This document shows positions 1-11,286 of a stretch of 64,000 bases of DNA, one piece after another. This DNA is from Selaginella moellendorffii (lineage: Eukaryota > Streptophyta > Lycopodiopsida > Selaginellales > Selaginellaceae), in the NCBI RefSeq assembly GCF_000143415.4, contig NW_003314373.1, positions 459,400 to 523,399 of the forward strand. Reading direction: 5' to 3'. How positions within the stretch are numbered: the first letter of the stretch is position 1; each line of letters begins with the position of its first letter. Under the pieces are notes generated by a model. The model worked only from the letters and a program-made list of their open reading frames with translations, had not been told where the DNA came from and did no database searches. A program made the translations under genes and the position numbers.

Positions 1-847
1 GCTTGCGGGCTTACGATCGATCACCCGATCATGACGTCGACTGAGTTTTGGACCTCTCACGAGTGCTTACTGCTACCGTACGAGGAAGCCTTGACTCGCC
101 AGGACTCGACGAGCGGCCTCTGGTACGACTGCTCGGCACATATGTTGTGGATTGGAGAGCGCACGCGACAACTCGACGGAGCACACATTGAGTTCCTCCG
201 AGGAGTAGCAAATCCCATTGGTGTTAAGGTACGCGTTATCTATCTCTTCCTTGTATCCAATACCTGACTTCTTTGACTCGCAGGTAAGTGACAAGATGGA
301 CCCCAACGAGCTGGTCAAGCTCATCGACATCCTGAATCCTCAAAACAAGCCCGGTAGGCTGACTGTCGTTGTCCGCATGGGAGCCGAGAAGCTGAGGATG
401 AAACTTCCGCACCTCATTCGCGCTGTTCGCACGGCCGGCCAGATCGTGACTTGGGTGAGCGATCCCATGCACGGGAACACCATCAAAACTCCGAGCGGAT
501 TGAAAACCCGTCCTTTCGACTCGATCCGGGTAAGTCTCTTGACATCGATCGCAGCTCCCAGCATTTGTTTCCAGAGAACTAAAAACGTTTTGTTCTTGTC
601 CATCCAGGCCGAGCTGAAAGCTTTCTTCGACGTTCACGACCAGGAAGGAAGCCATCCCGGCGGCGTGCACCTGGAGATGACCGGGCAGAACGTGACCGAG
701 TGCATCGGTGGGAGCAAATCTGTGCTGCTGGAGAACCTGTCCGATCGCTACCACACTCACTGCGACCCCCGGCTCAACGCCTCGCAGTCTCTGGAGCTGG
801 CCTTCATCATCGCCGAGAGACTACGAAAGAGAAGATTGGGCTTGTAA
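1..847 (+). CDS. Class II DAHP synthase, C-terminal part (5' end outside window)
   Basis: This is the 3' end of the plastid enzyme that condenses phosphoenolpyruvate and erythrose 4-phosphate into DAHP, the first step of the shikimate pathway. Exons are <1-228, 284-529 and 608-847, joined by GT-AG introns of 55 and 78 nt, with the stop at 845-847. Readable family motifs include [81 protein letters not shown] and [18 protein letters not shown]. The His and Glu of VHLE and the Asp of CDPRLN match the metal-binding residues known for class II enzymes. The product ends RLRKRR plus three residues, the usual plant C-terminus, so the gene looks intact as far as it can be seen. The transit peptide and N-terminal half lie upstream of position 1. 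The family assignment is very secure. Confidence 0.96.
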
Positions 848-863
848 GTAAGCAGCAAGAACA

Positions 864-882
864 CCATAGCTACAAGCTATGG
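864..882. promoter_or_regulatory. Short hairpin 17 nt after the DAHP synthase stop
   Basis: CCATAGCT, loop ACA, AGCTATGG form a perfect 8-bp inverted repeat in the expected 3' UTR. It could fold in the transcript and affect 3' end formation or stability. The role is inferred from position only. Confidence 0.4.
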
Positions 883-1006
883 AGATTTGTGGATAGCTTT
901 GCAAGTCACTAGAAGGAGACTTTAATTCTATCTTAGTAGGAGATAGTATGGATTTTTGGATTGACCACCACCCACCATAATATCTAAAGAAGATAAAACG
1001 CGTTTG

Positions 1007-2971
1007 ATGCACAGAAGATCTTCCAGCTTGGCCTTGGACAAGATTGGATCGCCGCGAATCGACAACGAGGGCATCGCGAATCTCATCCGCCGCTGCGCTG
1101 CCGCCGGGGATCTTGACGAGGGGCGCCGGATCCACGCCCAGATCAAAGCTCACAGCTGTGGCTATGGCGGCGAGAGGTATCATGGGAACCTCTTGGTGGA
1201 GATGTATGGCAAATGCGGTAGCGTGGATGACGCACTCCTCGCGTTCAATGGCATCCAGCGCAAGAACCTCTTCTCCTGGAACATCATGCTGGGCGCGCTC
1301 GTCCACAACCGGCGCGGCGCGCAGGCGCTGGATCTCTTCCAGGAGATGGATCGCCACTCGATCGAGGCGTCCAACGTGACGTTTGTGACGCTCGCGGGCG
1401 CGTGCTCCGAGCTGGGGGATCTCTGGCGCGCCAAGGCCCTCCACGCCCGGATCGCCGCCACCGAGTTTGCGGCACAGACGATCGTGGGGAATACGATCGT
1501 GGGCATGTATGGGCGGTGCCGGAGCGTGATCCACGCGCGGCAGGCATTCGATCGGATCGAAAACAAGAGCGTGATCTCGTGGAACTCGATCATCACTGCA
1601 TATGCCCAGAATGGGCATTCCAAGGAGGCGCTTGGGATTTTTTTCGCGATGGATCCCGAGGGCGTCAAGCCCAACAGGGTGACTTTTCTCGCAGCGCTGG
1701 ACGCTTGCTCGATCGAGACCGAGCAATCCAGCAACCTGGGACGAGAGATCCACTTCAGGATCATCGAGTCGGGGCTAGAATCCGAGGAGACGATCGCCAA
1801 TAGCCTTGTAAACATGTACGCGAAGTGCGGCAGATTCGATCAAGCCTTGCGCTTGTTCCAAAAGTTTCTTCCTGGGACTGTGGTGTCGTGGACCGCGATG
1901 ATCACTGCAAATGCCCATTGGGGGCATGGACGGTCGAGCATCCGGCTGTTTGGCGAGATGGATCTCGAGGGAATCGCGCCGGATGAGATCACTTGCATTA
2001 GTGTTCTTGACGCGTGTGCGAGAGAGAGAGACCTCGATCGGGGCCGGGAAGTGATCGAGCTCGTTTTTGAGCGAGGTTTCCAGCACCACGTTGTGGTGGC
2101 CACCGCGATCGTGAGGCTGTATAGCGAGAGTGGCGATCTGGATCGGGCGAGAGAGGTTTTCGATTCGATCGAGAGGGGCAAGAGGACGGATGTGTCGTGG
2201 TCGACGATGATCCAAGCGTATGCCCAGCACGGGTTTCCCAGAGAATCCATCGATCTGTTTGACGAGCTCTCCGTGGAGGAGAAAGAAGGCCAACGAATCA
2301 ACGAGATGGCGATCGCGGCGGCACTGGAATCATGCGCAATGGTATCGGAGTGGAAGCGAGGAAGAGCGATCCATTCTCGAGCTATGGCGATGGGCTTCGA
2401 TCGATCGTCCAGCGTCGTAGGCTCCGCGCTCGTCAGCTTCTATGGCCGCTGTGGAAATCTCAAAGAGGCGAAGCAAGCTTTCTCCATGGCTGCGAGGAGA
2501 GACGTGATCTCCTGGACAGCGATGGTGTCGGCATTTGCTCACCATGGCTGGGGCGAGGAAGCGCTCGAGATCTTCCACGCCATGATCCTCGACGGTGTTC
2601 TTCCCAATTCGGTCACGCTCCTCAGCATTCTTTCGGCTTGCAGCCACTCTGGCCTGCTCAAGACAGCCCGCGAGAAGTTCGTGTCGATGGAAGACGATTT
2701 TGGGATCCATCCGCTGAGCGATCACTACGATTGTCTCGTCGATAGCCTCGGGCGAGCCGGGAGGATAGGATCCGTGGAGGAGATGCTGGAGTTCATGCCC
2801 TTCCATCCGGGGGCTGTGGTTTGGATGAGCTATCTCTCGGCCTCCAAAGTTTTGGGGGATTTCGTGAGAGGGGAACGAGCGGCAAGGATGCTGCTTGATC
2901 TCGATCCGGGGAACTGCGCAGCGTATTTAGTGGTTTCCAACATGTATGTCTCTACTGAGAACGAGGAATGA
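1007..2971 (+). CDS. PLS-class pentatricopeptide repeat (PPR) protein, single exon
   Basis: The protein has 654 residues, starting at the ATG at 1007. It is built of tandem PPR motifs of about 31-36 residues, seen as repeated signatures such as NLLVEMYGKCGSVDDALLAF, FSWNIMLGALVHN, GNTIVGMYGRCRS, ISWNSIITAYAQNGHSKEAL and ISWTAMVSAFAHHGWGEEAL. These proteins bind organelle RNA in a sequence-specific way. The last about 60 residues (WMSYLSASKVLGD ... YLVVSNMYV) resemble the first part of an E domain. The frame then stops, with no E+ or DYW cytidine-deaminase domain, so the protein probably depends on a partner or works without deaminase activity. A cleavable targeting peptide is not obvious. It lies 160 bp downstream of DAHP synthase on the same strand. 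An intronless PPR gene is typical of plants. Confidence 0.93.
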   Translation: MHRRSSSLALDKIGSPRIDNEGIANLIRRCAAAGDLDEGRRIHAQIKAHSCGYGGERYHGNLLVEMYGKCGSVDDALLAFNGIQRKNLFSWNIMLGALVHNRRGAQALDLFQEMDRHSIEASNVTFVTLAGACSELGDLWRAKALHARIAATEFAAQTIVGNTIVGMYGRCRSVIHARQAFDRIENKSVISWNSIITAYAQNGHSKEALGIFFAMDPEGVKPNRVTFLAALDACSIETEQSSNLGREIHFRIIESGLESEETIANSLVNMYAKCGRFDQALRLFQKFLPGTVVSWTAMITANAHWGHGRSSIRLFGEMDLEGIAPDEITCISVLDACARERDLDRGREVIELVFERGFQHHVVVATAIVRLYSESGDLDRAREVFDSIERGKRTDVSWSTMIQAYAQHGFPRESIDLFDELSVEEKEGQRINEMAIAAALESCAMVSEWKRGRAIHSRAMAMGFDRSSSVVGSALVSFYGRCGNLKEAKQAFSMAARRDVISWTAMVSAFAHHGWGEEALEIFHAMILDGVLPNSVTLLSILSACSHSGLLKTAREKFVSMEDDFGIHPLSDHYDCLVDSLGRAGRIGSVEEMLEFMPFHPGAVVWMSYLSASKVLGDFVRGERAARMLLDLDPGNCAAYLVVSNMYVSTENEE

Positions 2972-3347
2972 CCCTTGCTTGTACAAACATCGAATCCCAC
3001 CATTTTTGTAATGTCATGTGAGACCTACCAGATGGACCGTTCGCCCTTCCAGATTCCACGGATCAAGTCTAAAGCAAGCTTTTGGAGTGGCGTAACTCAT
3101 GGCTTCTGATAATATCAATTGATCATACTACTTAAAGACAGTGTAATTAATTCCAGTTTTTGTGCATTTGGATAAAAAAAATTCGGTCAAATGGTACTAA
3201 GATGAATGTTAACACTCTGAAATTTTACTAGTAATGTATTGCACTTTTGCTTATCTTTCATTGTATCAAGCATTTTATTTTATGCTTTTGCTTTTCCATT
3301 CTATTCAAATAATATTAATCTCAAAAATCATAAATATAAACATATAT
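2972..3347. other. AT-rich intergenic DNA after the PPR gene
   Basis: This holds the presumed 3' UTR of the PPR gene and then AT-rich sequence up to the left LTR of the gypsy element. I see no coding or RNA feature. Confidence 0.6.
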
Positions 3348-3542
3348 TGTAAGGTTCAATTATATGTCTACGATGTTGTATATTAATATTAATGTAGTGG
3401 GATTTTGGTAGCTGTTGAATTAGTTTCAATTTAAACCTTTTACTCTTGTATATAAATGAGGGTTTTTGGGCTAATTGATATGCACATTTTTTATATTCCC
3501 TTTCCGTATTTCATGCATATGGAAATAAAGGCATTTTTGACA
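3348..3542 (+). repeat. Left LTR of the outer gypsy element
   Basis: It begins TGTAAGGTTC and ends TTGACA, 195 bp. It shares long blocks with 19586-19765, for example TTGTATATTAATATTA, TTTTGGTAG and TTTTTGGGCTAATTGATAT. A TATATAAA box lies inside. A primer binding site follows at 3547. Confidence 0.8.
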
Positions 3543-3546
3543 CTTT

Positions 3547-3557
3547 TGGTATCGGAG
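3547..3557 (+). other. Primer binding site of the outer gypsy element
   Basis: TGGTATCGGAG matches, with one mismatch, the complement of the plant initiator tRNA-Met 3' end (TGGTATCAGAGC) and lies four bases after the LTR. Confidence 0.7.
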
Positions 3558-3631
3558 ACATGGTCAACAAGTCGTAGGATACAACGAGACATTCGATGTG
3601 GGCATCGAACTTCTTCTATGGGTGGTGGAGT

Positions 3632-4774
3632 TGTAAGGAACCAACTCGCCAAGGTGTCGTAGGATAAAGGAACCCCGAAAGCATGACCAAAATGACAAAG
3701 AGTTCATCGGATGGGACCAAGTCGAAGATCGAGTCCAAGACCGACTCTAGGACCGAGTTCGAGATAGAGTCCGGAATCGAGTCCGAGACCGACTCGGGGA
3801 CCGAGTTCGAGTCCGAGTTCGAGACCGAGTTCGAGACGGAGTCCGAGATCCGAAATCGAGTCCGAGGTCGAGTCCGAGGTTGGGTCCGAGATCGGGTCCG
3901 AGATCGGGTCCGAGATCGAGTCCGAGACCGAATCCGAAGTCGGATCCGAAATCGGGTCCGAGATCGAGCCAGAGACTAAGTCCAAATACTAATACGGGTC
4001 AAGGGGTGAAAGCCCAAAGCGTGCGTCTCCCAGGGGGGGGGGGGGGGGGGCTTCCCGGGGTTCCCAAAATTTTTTAGGGATAGTGAGGTCCAGGAACCAG
4101 TTTAGAAGGGACTCTCCCGTGGGGGTCCCCAAATGACTTTAGGTTTGGACTGGGACCGAGGGGCCTTGGGTGGGAGTGAGCATGGACTTGGTTGGTGCCG
4201 GAGGGGCCATCCAAGGAAGTGCTCAAGAGTAGCTCCCACTCCCGAAAGGGAAACCGATTGCGGTGCTCCCGGCTCATGTGGAGTGGTGCCCCACTTGAGT
4301 ACCATGCGGCTCATTGGTCCTCGCCCTTCCTAGGGGCTTGGGCCTTCCTTCGGGATGGAAGTGGGGGGCGAGAGGTACCCATACCGGGCCGCTAGGCCAC
4401 GGTGTTTCGCCCCGGCGTCCCGAAGCAAGTGTTGCACTCAAGACTTGGGATTTAGAGGGTCCCATGATCAAGTCTTGTGGTACCAAAGGATGTTAGGAAC
4501 TTAGAAGTTTGGTGTGCTTGGCTACTTGTGCTTGTGGGGAGTGTAGCCGAACCTTAAGTTTAGTCTAACCCGGGGAGGGGGATTGGGAGTGATTTGGGAA
4601 TCCGTGGATGGATGGCTAACACTCCGTTGCTCGTGCAGTGAGTAGCTGAGACCAAGTAGGAGCTGGTACCATAGGCGAGAACCTTGGCAAGGGAACTTAG
4701 CAAAAGCCAAGGTGGTGTTAGACGGATAGACGAGGTAAGCTGGCAAATTGGAAAGGAAAAATTTGTGGCTTACA
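3632..4774 (+). repeat. LTR of LARD family 2 (direct orientation), in mosaic context
   Basis: 1143 bp, TGTAAGGAAC ... GGCTTACA, closely matching the reverse complement of 14760-15907. It contains a hexamer-periodic array (about 3714-3990), the GGTGAAAGCCCAAAGC box (about 4003), a poly-G tract and two cores, GTACCATGCGGCTCATTGGT and GGGACCGAGGGGCCTTGGG. It is preceded by a polypurine-like GGGTGGTGGAG and followed by a PBS (4778). The flanking five bases do not match (GGAGT, ATTTG), so it is not a simple solo LTR; see findings. Confidence 0.8.
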
Positions 4775-4777
4775 ATT

Positions 4778-4789
4778 TGGTATCGAAGC
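4778..4789 (+). other. Primer binding site after the family 2 LTR
   Basis: TGGTATCGAAGC lies three bases after the LTR end. It has two mismatches to the complement of initiator tRNA-Met. The gypsy leader and gag follow. Confidence 0.65.
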
Positions 4790-4994
4790 TGTCTTTTAGG
4801 AGTGTTTAGATTTGAGCTTTTGCATCATCTAAATCTAGTTTTTTCTATTTCCTTTCTTTTGTTATTTCCTTTCGAGATTTTGGTTTATATCTAGCTTTTG
4901 CAATGTCTAAATTTCCCTTTCTTTCTAGCTTTTTTCATTTCTTTTTCTTTTACTCTTTCCTTTTTATTCATCTTTATAGCAAAGTAATAATTTC

Positions 4995-5408
4995 TTTTTC
5001 TTTTGACTCTAGAGCAACAATTGGTGCAATTGTTCAATATTATGCAATTGCAGTTGAACAACCAAACTCAATTAATGGTGGCATTCACAACATGTGGTAT
5101 AACTCTTCATGTTCTTAGTGTTAATCCCCGCATTCAGCTAAAATTCTTTCATGGGAATTCTAGGGATGATGTGTACTATTGGTTTGATCACTTCATGGTG
5201 ATTGCCGTATATCATTCTTAGGATGATGCTCAACATTTGTTTGAGTTTCCCACGTGTCTCCAAGGGACGACACTGTAGTGGTACAATGGTTTGAGGGTAG
5301 GCACTCGTAGAGATTAAAGTATTCTCTCAGACATTTTCAATTATGCATTTGGACATACCGACAATTATGATAATGCCTTTCAATAATTGCATCATCTTCA
5401 TGAAGGGG
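4995..5408 (+). pseudogene. gypsy gag, N-terminal part (interrupted)
   Basis: The frame from about 5003 reads QQLVQLFNIMQLQLNNQTQL, then the retrotransposon gag core as broken pieces (KFFHGNSRDDVYYWFDHF, HLFEFPTCLQGTTL, WYNGLRVGT, ILSDIFNYAFGHTDNYDNAF). Several in-frame stops are present. The core continues at 13056 after the inserted element with ELVMQFSIRFRSLLLRAKP. It is non-functional. Confidence 0.75.
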
Positions 5409-5413
5409 CATCT

Positions 5414-7186
5414 TGTGAGACACAAAACCCCTGGGCCCCAAAGTTGAGCCGGAAGGGTGCCACGTGGTAGTGGCCGAAGCGAAAGCCAAACGAGTGTAAC
5501 ACGTTTGGGCCAAAAGCTCCGACTTGAAAGGTTGAGAGCGGGAGTGAAACTCCTAACGAAGTGCTCGAGGAATGAGCACGAAGCGAGCAATAAGCGAGGC
5601 TCCAAAAAGGGACCCAAAAGGACCAACACATGACACGTGGAAGTGTCCGAGATGGACTCGAGATGGATCCGAGTTGGAGTCCGAAGTGGAGTCTGAGATG
5701 GACCCGAGATGGAGTCCGAGTTGGAGTCCGAAGTGGAGTCCGAGATGGACCCGAGATGGAGTCCGAGATGGAGTCCGAGATGGACCCGAGATGGAGTCCG
5801 ACATGGACCCGAGATGGAGTCCGAGATGGAGTCCGAGATGGACCCGAGATGGAGTCTGAGATGGACTCGAGATGGATCCGAGATGGAGTCCGAGATGGAC
5901 CCGAGATGGAGTCCGAGATGGACCCGAGATGGACCCGAGATGGAGTCCGAGATGGAGTCCGAGATGGACCCGAGATGGAGTCCGAGATGGATCCGAGATG
6001 GAGTCCGAGATGGACCCGAGATGGAGTCCGAGATGGAGTCCGAGATGGACTCGAGACCAAGACCGAGACCGAGGCCGAAGCCGAGACCGAGACCGAGTCC
6101 GAGTCCGAAACCGGGACCGAGACCGAGTCCGAGTCCGAGTTCGAGCCTGAGTCCGAGTCCGAATACTAATACAGGCAGTTGGGTGAAAGCCCAAAGCAAT
6201 CGTCCCCCGGGGGGGGGGGGCTGCGGGGGGTTCCAAAAGTATAGTAGGGAGAGTGTGGGGGTTGGAGCCCAGTGGAGCCAGTTTGGCTAGGAAAGGCCAG
6301 TTTGGGCCAGGAAGGCCAGACCCAGTGTTGGGTGATGAGCTGACCACTGGGAAATCCAAGACTAGAGTGAACACGGACCGACAAGTGGGGTAGCTTGGTG
6401 AAGTGTTCAAGAGCCGGCTCTAATTCCCCCGGGAGATCGACTGGCCGATGCTCCCAGTCCAAGTGTGGGTGGCACTACCTACTTGGATACCAGGCGTGGC
6501 TCAACGGAACCTCGCTCTAAGCCCATGGCTAAAGCACCCAAGGGCGGAAGGCGGGGAGAGTACCCAGGTGGCTCACGTAAGGCCACGGTGTTCCAAAATG
6601 TTGTCCCAAAAGCCCAGACTGTGGAAAGGAAGAGGAGCAGTCCTCTGGGGTAGTGACCAAGGACACAGTTGTGTGGTGAGGAAGTCCCAGAGGACCGTGG
6701 GACTTAGTGGTCGGGCCTGTGGGCCTCGATCCAGTGGCAGTGTTGGCAAACACGGTCAGGGGCAGAAAGGGACTTAGTGGAGACTGACAGAGGGATATTG
6801 GGGAAGGCTATTCCCCTTGTCGGTGGGCATCCTAAGGATGCTAAAGAGTGGATCTGAGATGACCACTCACGGATGGTTTGCCTAGTCTTGGAGAGCCAAG
6901 ACTGTGATGCAAGTGGTATTAGACTACCAGTGTGGCAAAGGTGATTGGGCATGGCCCTAGCGTAACAGGCTGCCCTGACGGTGGTACCTTTGTGTGTCGG
7001 TCATGGGATCGGACACGTGGAGCACTTGGACCAGGTGCAAGTGTTGAGTGGCATAGATGCCATTCTCGGGGCTAGCAAGTCCTAAGTCCTGAATTGGACT
7101 TATGGAGGTGGTGAATGAGACTCCTCCAAGTGGTCGGAGGTGTGGTTAAGTGACTAAAGTAAAATGGAAAAATTATGTCGCTTACA
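5414..7186 (+). repeat. Left LTR of the family 1 LARD
   Basis: 1773 bp, TG...CA. In order it has a conserved start with a G-box (GTGCCACGTGG, about 5457), a second G-box (TGACACGTGG, about 5631), the hexamer array (about 5645-6165), the GGTGAAAGCCCAAAGC box (about 6182), a C-run/G-run palindrome, TATAGTAGGGA (about 6240), and a long unique tail ending CGCTTACA. Confidence 0.92.
5645..6165. repeat. Hexamer-periodic tandem array in the left family 1 LTR
   Basis: About 520 bp of variants of GAGATG, GAGTCC and GACCCG (dominant 12-mer GATGGAGTCCGA), passing into GAGACC/CCGAGT units. A 6-nt period without stop words keeps several frames open on both strands, so the apparent Arg/Ser/Glu/Trp-rich proteins are artefacts. 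Confidence 0.9.
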
Positions 7187-10100
7187 ATTTGGTATCGGAG
7201 CTGTTCCTTAGTCCGACTTTTATTGGTGCTCAAGTATATCACCATTGATATTGGCATCGGAAGGTCCTAGGAGTGGTCCTATCCTTGAGGAGTAGCACGT
7301 CGAGAGGACATGGCTCTCCACTCGAGTTCATGCATGAACTTGGGCGCGATGTGGTGGATAGAAAAGGGGCCAGTAAGGGAACGACTTTGGGATCTTGGGA
7401 ACAGTATATGGTTTTCCTCAAAGAGTTGAGGATGTGACCCAGATGAGCGTTTGACTTAGCAAACTGGCTAATGTAGTTGTGGTAAACAACTACAGTTGGG
7501 ATCACGGGAAAGATAAAGACTCCAAAGCAATAAAGGAGTCACAAGATTATCCTCATATAGTTGAGGTTGGTGCTCATGAATGTGAGACCAGAAGTAATGA
7601 CCGTGGGAGGTCAAATACAGAAGAGGACTCAAGTCCTTGAAATGGTAGCCGGGGCTACCTTTAATAAATGCTGGAACAACCCAAGGAGTTGGGGGGTGTA
7701 TTTAGAGATGAGTGGTATTCTCATCACATGGACAAGTAGTCCTAAGGGGCAAAGGTTGCCCCAGAGAACAAAATCAAGTGTCAGAGTAACACTTGTGAAA
7801 ATAGTCCTTTTGAGTAGGACAGGAATGCAAGAAGTGTATTCCAGTGAACTAGTGCCTCACAAGTGGGACCTTACGGGTCTGTGGATTAACCAAGTCCAAA
7901 ATTACTGGATGACTCAAGTAGAGTCAAGGAATGGTCCTAAAAAGACTGATGGAAGCATTTGGATTGAGGTGTGTTGTACCCCACGAAGGATGGGGGGGGG
8001 GATCATAGGATCCAAGGATGAGAACAGAGGGTATCTCATCGATGGCAAAATGTGCCATGCTAAAGTTATGGGAAAGGTGTTCCCAGAAGAAAACAACTTT
8101 GACACAAAGTTGTGTGTGACCTCTATGGTGTAGTGCTAACGGATGGTTGGCATGAGAAAGAGCGGTGTTGGTCTTGGCAAAGACTTAGACACAAAGGGGA
8201 AGTGTCATAGAGGTAGGCTCGTGGAGCCGATGGTGTGGAGACACCAAATGTGCCAAAGTGTGATACCTTGAGGCTATGTTCGTGGGTTCATGAGAACCCC
8301 TTGCCAAAGGGATCCCAATGGAAATGGGAATGACATAGCTTAAGCTGCAGAGCATGCAGTTGGAGTGTGGTGACCCAGATAATGATGGAGGTGTGGAAGC
8401 ACCAAGCAATGAGTTGTAGGACTTGACAACTATGAGGCAACTAAACAAGAGGTGCAAAATAATTGGTTAAACGGGTAGAAGGTAGCTACCCAAGACTTCT
8501 TAATAGCATAGGGAAGTTGGATATACCCTTACGGGGGATAAGTTGCTTGTGTTGCGATATAGTAAGTCAATGTCATAAAAGGAAATACTCATTGTCAAGA
8601 AAGCCATCATTGGGACACCCGAACACTCTAAAACACCAGAAGGTGGTGTTTGATGTCGCGAGGGCAATGGATAAGGCCCAAGGGACTAAGTCCTTAGCGA
8701 ATGATGGATAGAAGGTGCTATCCAAATGTCCAAGGTTGTGGAGACAAGAGAAGACTGTCTACCCGAGTTGGACAAAGCCAAAAATGGAACTTTGGCAAGG
8801 CTAGTGACGGGCATGTAAAGGCCCATAAGCAACAATGTAATCCCAGTGTGTGGGATTATAAGGTGAGCATACCTGGATTGAGGAACCACTCCCTGGGCTA
8901 TTGAGTAGGTTCATCCCTAAGAATACTTGCTAAGGCATGATAGAAAGTGCAAAGCTATCCTCCTAGTCTGGAGGAGAATGATCGAAGGAAAGGTGTGAAG
9001 CCAAAAGCAAGAAGTAAGGGGATAGAACCGAACCATAGGAATCGAAAGGCATAACCAAGGTTGGTTATGCTAGCTGGGAATGGAGAGTCAAGTGGGGGCT
9101 CGAGGGTTGTTGCCGCTAGCAACGGTGATGCCATGGAAAGTCTAAAATATGGAATTGTCCGTGTTAGACTATGTGGCAATTGGAAAGCTTGCAAAAAGGG
9201 AGGCCTTAGCAAGCTAAGGGATAGAGTCCCTTCAAGGTTCCCAAAGACGATTCTAGGTAGCTTAGTATCTAAAAAGGCCAAGCGTAAATGGTTCATAGAA
9301 CGCGCGAAATCAGAGTGGCGCAGCAAAAGCGTGGTCTTGAAGCTTGCCATGAGGCAAGGCTATCAAGGTTAGGGAAGTAGTTCCCGAGTGTTCAAAGAGA
9401 GGGCTTTGGACGAAAGTCGATGGTCAAGGACTTTCACACTTGTGCAAGAACCATGTTACAGTGGTCAGAGGACTTGCCAAGCGAGATTGGCAAGTCAGGG
9501 GAACAAATACCCTAGTTGAAGGTGACAACTTCAAAAAGGGTGGGCCATGGGGCCAAGCGTGGAGGAGTCCATGCATGATCACAGACTTGTCAAGTGAGAG
9601 GACTTGACAGTGTGGAGGAACTAGGTTCCTAAGCTGTGATCTATAGCGCGCTTTGAATAAAAGTTGGTGCACCGGCGTGGGGAGTCACGCCAGGCATCCT
9701 GGGTGATGCCGTCCGTATACGGAGGTTGGGTTCGAGTCCCGACCCTCTAGTGCTTGGGTTCGAGTCCCAACTCACTAGAGCGTGGTGATGGTTTGGAATA
9801 TGAGGACACTCATTTTTCGGTGGTCATGGACTCTCAGTGTGGAGACTGGTTTGGGCACACCGCCAAGCGAGGGATGCCTCGGAGTCGTGATGCACGGTTA
9901 GATTGCTTAATGTGGCTCAGCATATCTAACTTGAACACTTTGGTGCAAGTGGCACCAAGGACGTGGTGAATGAGATGGGGACACCCAGTCTCAGTTGCTA
10001 TGAACCCTTGGCCGGAAGGGCTGGCTTGGGCGCACCGCCAAGTGTGGGGGATGCCCCCGGGGTCGTAGTTAACAAGTTAAAGGTCTGGAAGACCTAGTAC

Positions 10101-11286
10101 CTATTGGCAATCCTGTTAAGGTGCCGAAGTGAGATCACTAGGTGATCTTGTGGCTAAATAAGGACAAGGTCCTTGTTTGGGGTAAGGAATAAGGTCTTTA
10201 GTTCAAAGTGTTGATTTGAACTATTGAGGATGGTGTGGCTTGGTCAAGGTGACCAAGTGGGGAAAAGCACATTAGGGAAATGAGCTATGTCATGGTGATG
10301 GCATAGTGTGTCCAAGGAAAGTAGTCTCTATAAGAGACCCATGGGAGGGTCATAAAGTTGGGCCGTGGATAGAGCCCACAGCAGAAAATGCTAAAGAGAC
10401 TTACTAGGGGTGAACACCCTAGTCTTGGCAAAGCCGAGCCTTTGCTATGGAATCAAAAGAATACCTCAAGGAGGGAGGTAGAGATTCGGTGTTGCTTGGT
10501 GCAACAATTAACGGATAGGAGCAAAAGATGAGTGGCCAAGATAGGGCCGTGGAATCCCTTGGAAGGAATCCAAGTGGCAAAGTTAGGCGAGGAACACTAA
10601 TGTGTTGGATGCTAACAAATTGCGGGAAAGGAAGCGAGTTTCCAAGAATGGATTCTGAATTGCTCCGATTTGGCGAAAGGGGAAGCTCTGAGGGAGGGAG
10701 CGGTAAGGTAGCCAAATGATAGGGCCATGGACAGCCCTAGCACAAAGTATGATAACTGGAACTTAGTGCCCAAGGTGGCACGAAATAGAAAAGAGGATGA
10801 TGGTGCCCTCAAGTAGAGAACTTCCTAGGAGGAGGGAGTGGAGTTGCACAATATGTGCAATGCAAGGTGTTGGAGACACCTAGGGAATTGACTTCCAAAA
10901 GTCAAAGAGTAAAAGTTCCAAGGCGCAAACGTTCAATCAATGGAAATTGAGACTACCCAAGAAGGAGTAGTGGGATTGACTTAGAGAAGGGTCTCTAAGA
11001 GGTTTAGCGAGAACTAAACCTATAAAAGGAGAGAACCATTACATGTGGTCCAATCAGTCTCTACGTTGGAGAGACTACCCTCTTTAAAGGATGGGCAAGG
11101 CATGGTGAGCCTTCAATGTCAAACCATTGACGAATATGGAGAAGGCATGGTGAGCCTTCAATGTCAAACCATTGACAAATATTGGCTAGGTGCCAAGGAT
11201 GGAAATGGTAACACATGCGGGTGTTACTTTCTAAAATGGTTTACCGTTCGATGAGGACATCGAACTTCGTTTATGGGTGGTGGAGT
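7187..11286 (+). mobile_element. Non-coding interior of the family 1 LARD
   Basis: It starts with a PBS (TGGTATCGGAGC, 7190-7201) and ends in a purine-rich stretch before the right LTR. The longest open stretches (for example 7561-8133 and 9061-9372) have no retroviral motifs and no convincing ATG context. Noted inside are a tRNA-like region with two perfect Pol III B-box words (9729-9767), and a 45-bp-period duplication near 11099-11176 in which GGCATGGTGAGCCTTCAATG recurs. I recognise no gene here. Confidence 0.75.
9660..9780 (+). other. tRNA-like region with duplicated B-box
   Basis: GGTTCGAGTCC, the classic B-box/T-loop word, occurs at 9729-9739 and 9757-9767. The first sits in a stem TTGGG, loop TTCGAGT, CCCGA. 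Upstream are a GGCAT ... ATGCC hairpin with an 8-nt loop and TCCG TATA CGGA. No complete acceptor stem was found, so it is at most a tRNA relic or a Pol III promoter. Confidence 0.35.

Noticed and set aside
821-1815. Minus-strand open frames opposite the PPR gene
   Set aside because: Shadows of the PPR gene; the PPR frame carries the conserved repeats.
5327-6290. Long Arg/Ser/Trp-rich open frames on both strands (also at 11224-12326, 39753-40677, 15542-15856, 3683-3985, 16941-17548)
   Set aside because: They arise from a 6-nt repeat that cannot create stop codons. Several frames on both strands are open at once and the units vary freely, so there is no sign of protein selection.
7561-8133. 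190-codon open frame in the LARD interior
   Set aside because: It begins at a TTG, has no recognisable domain, and lies in a non-coding retroelement interior.
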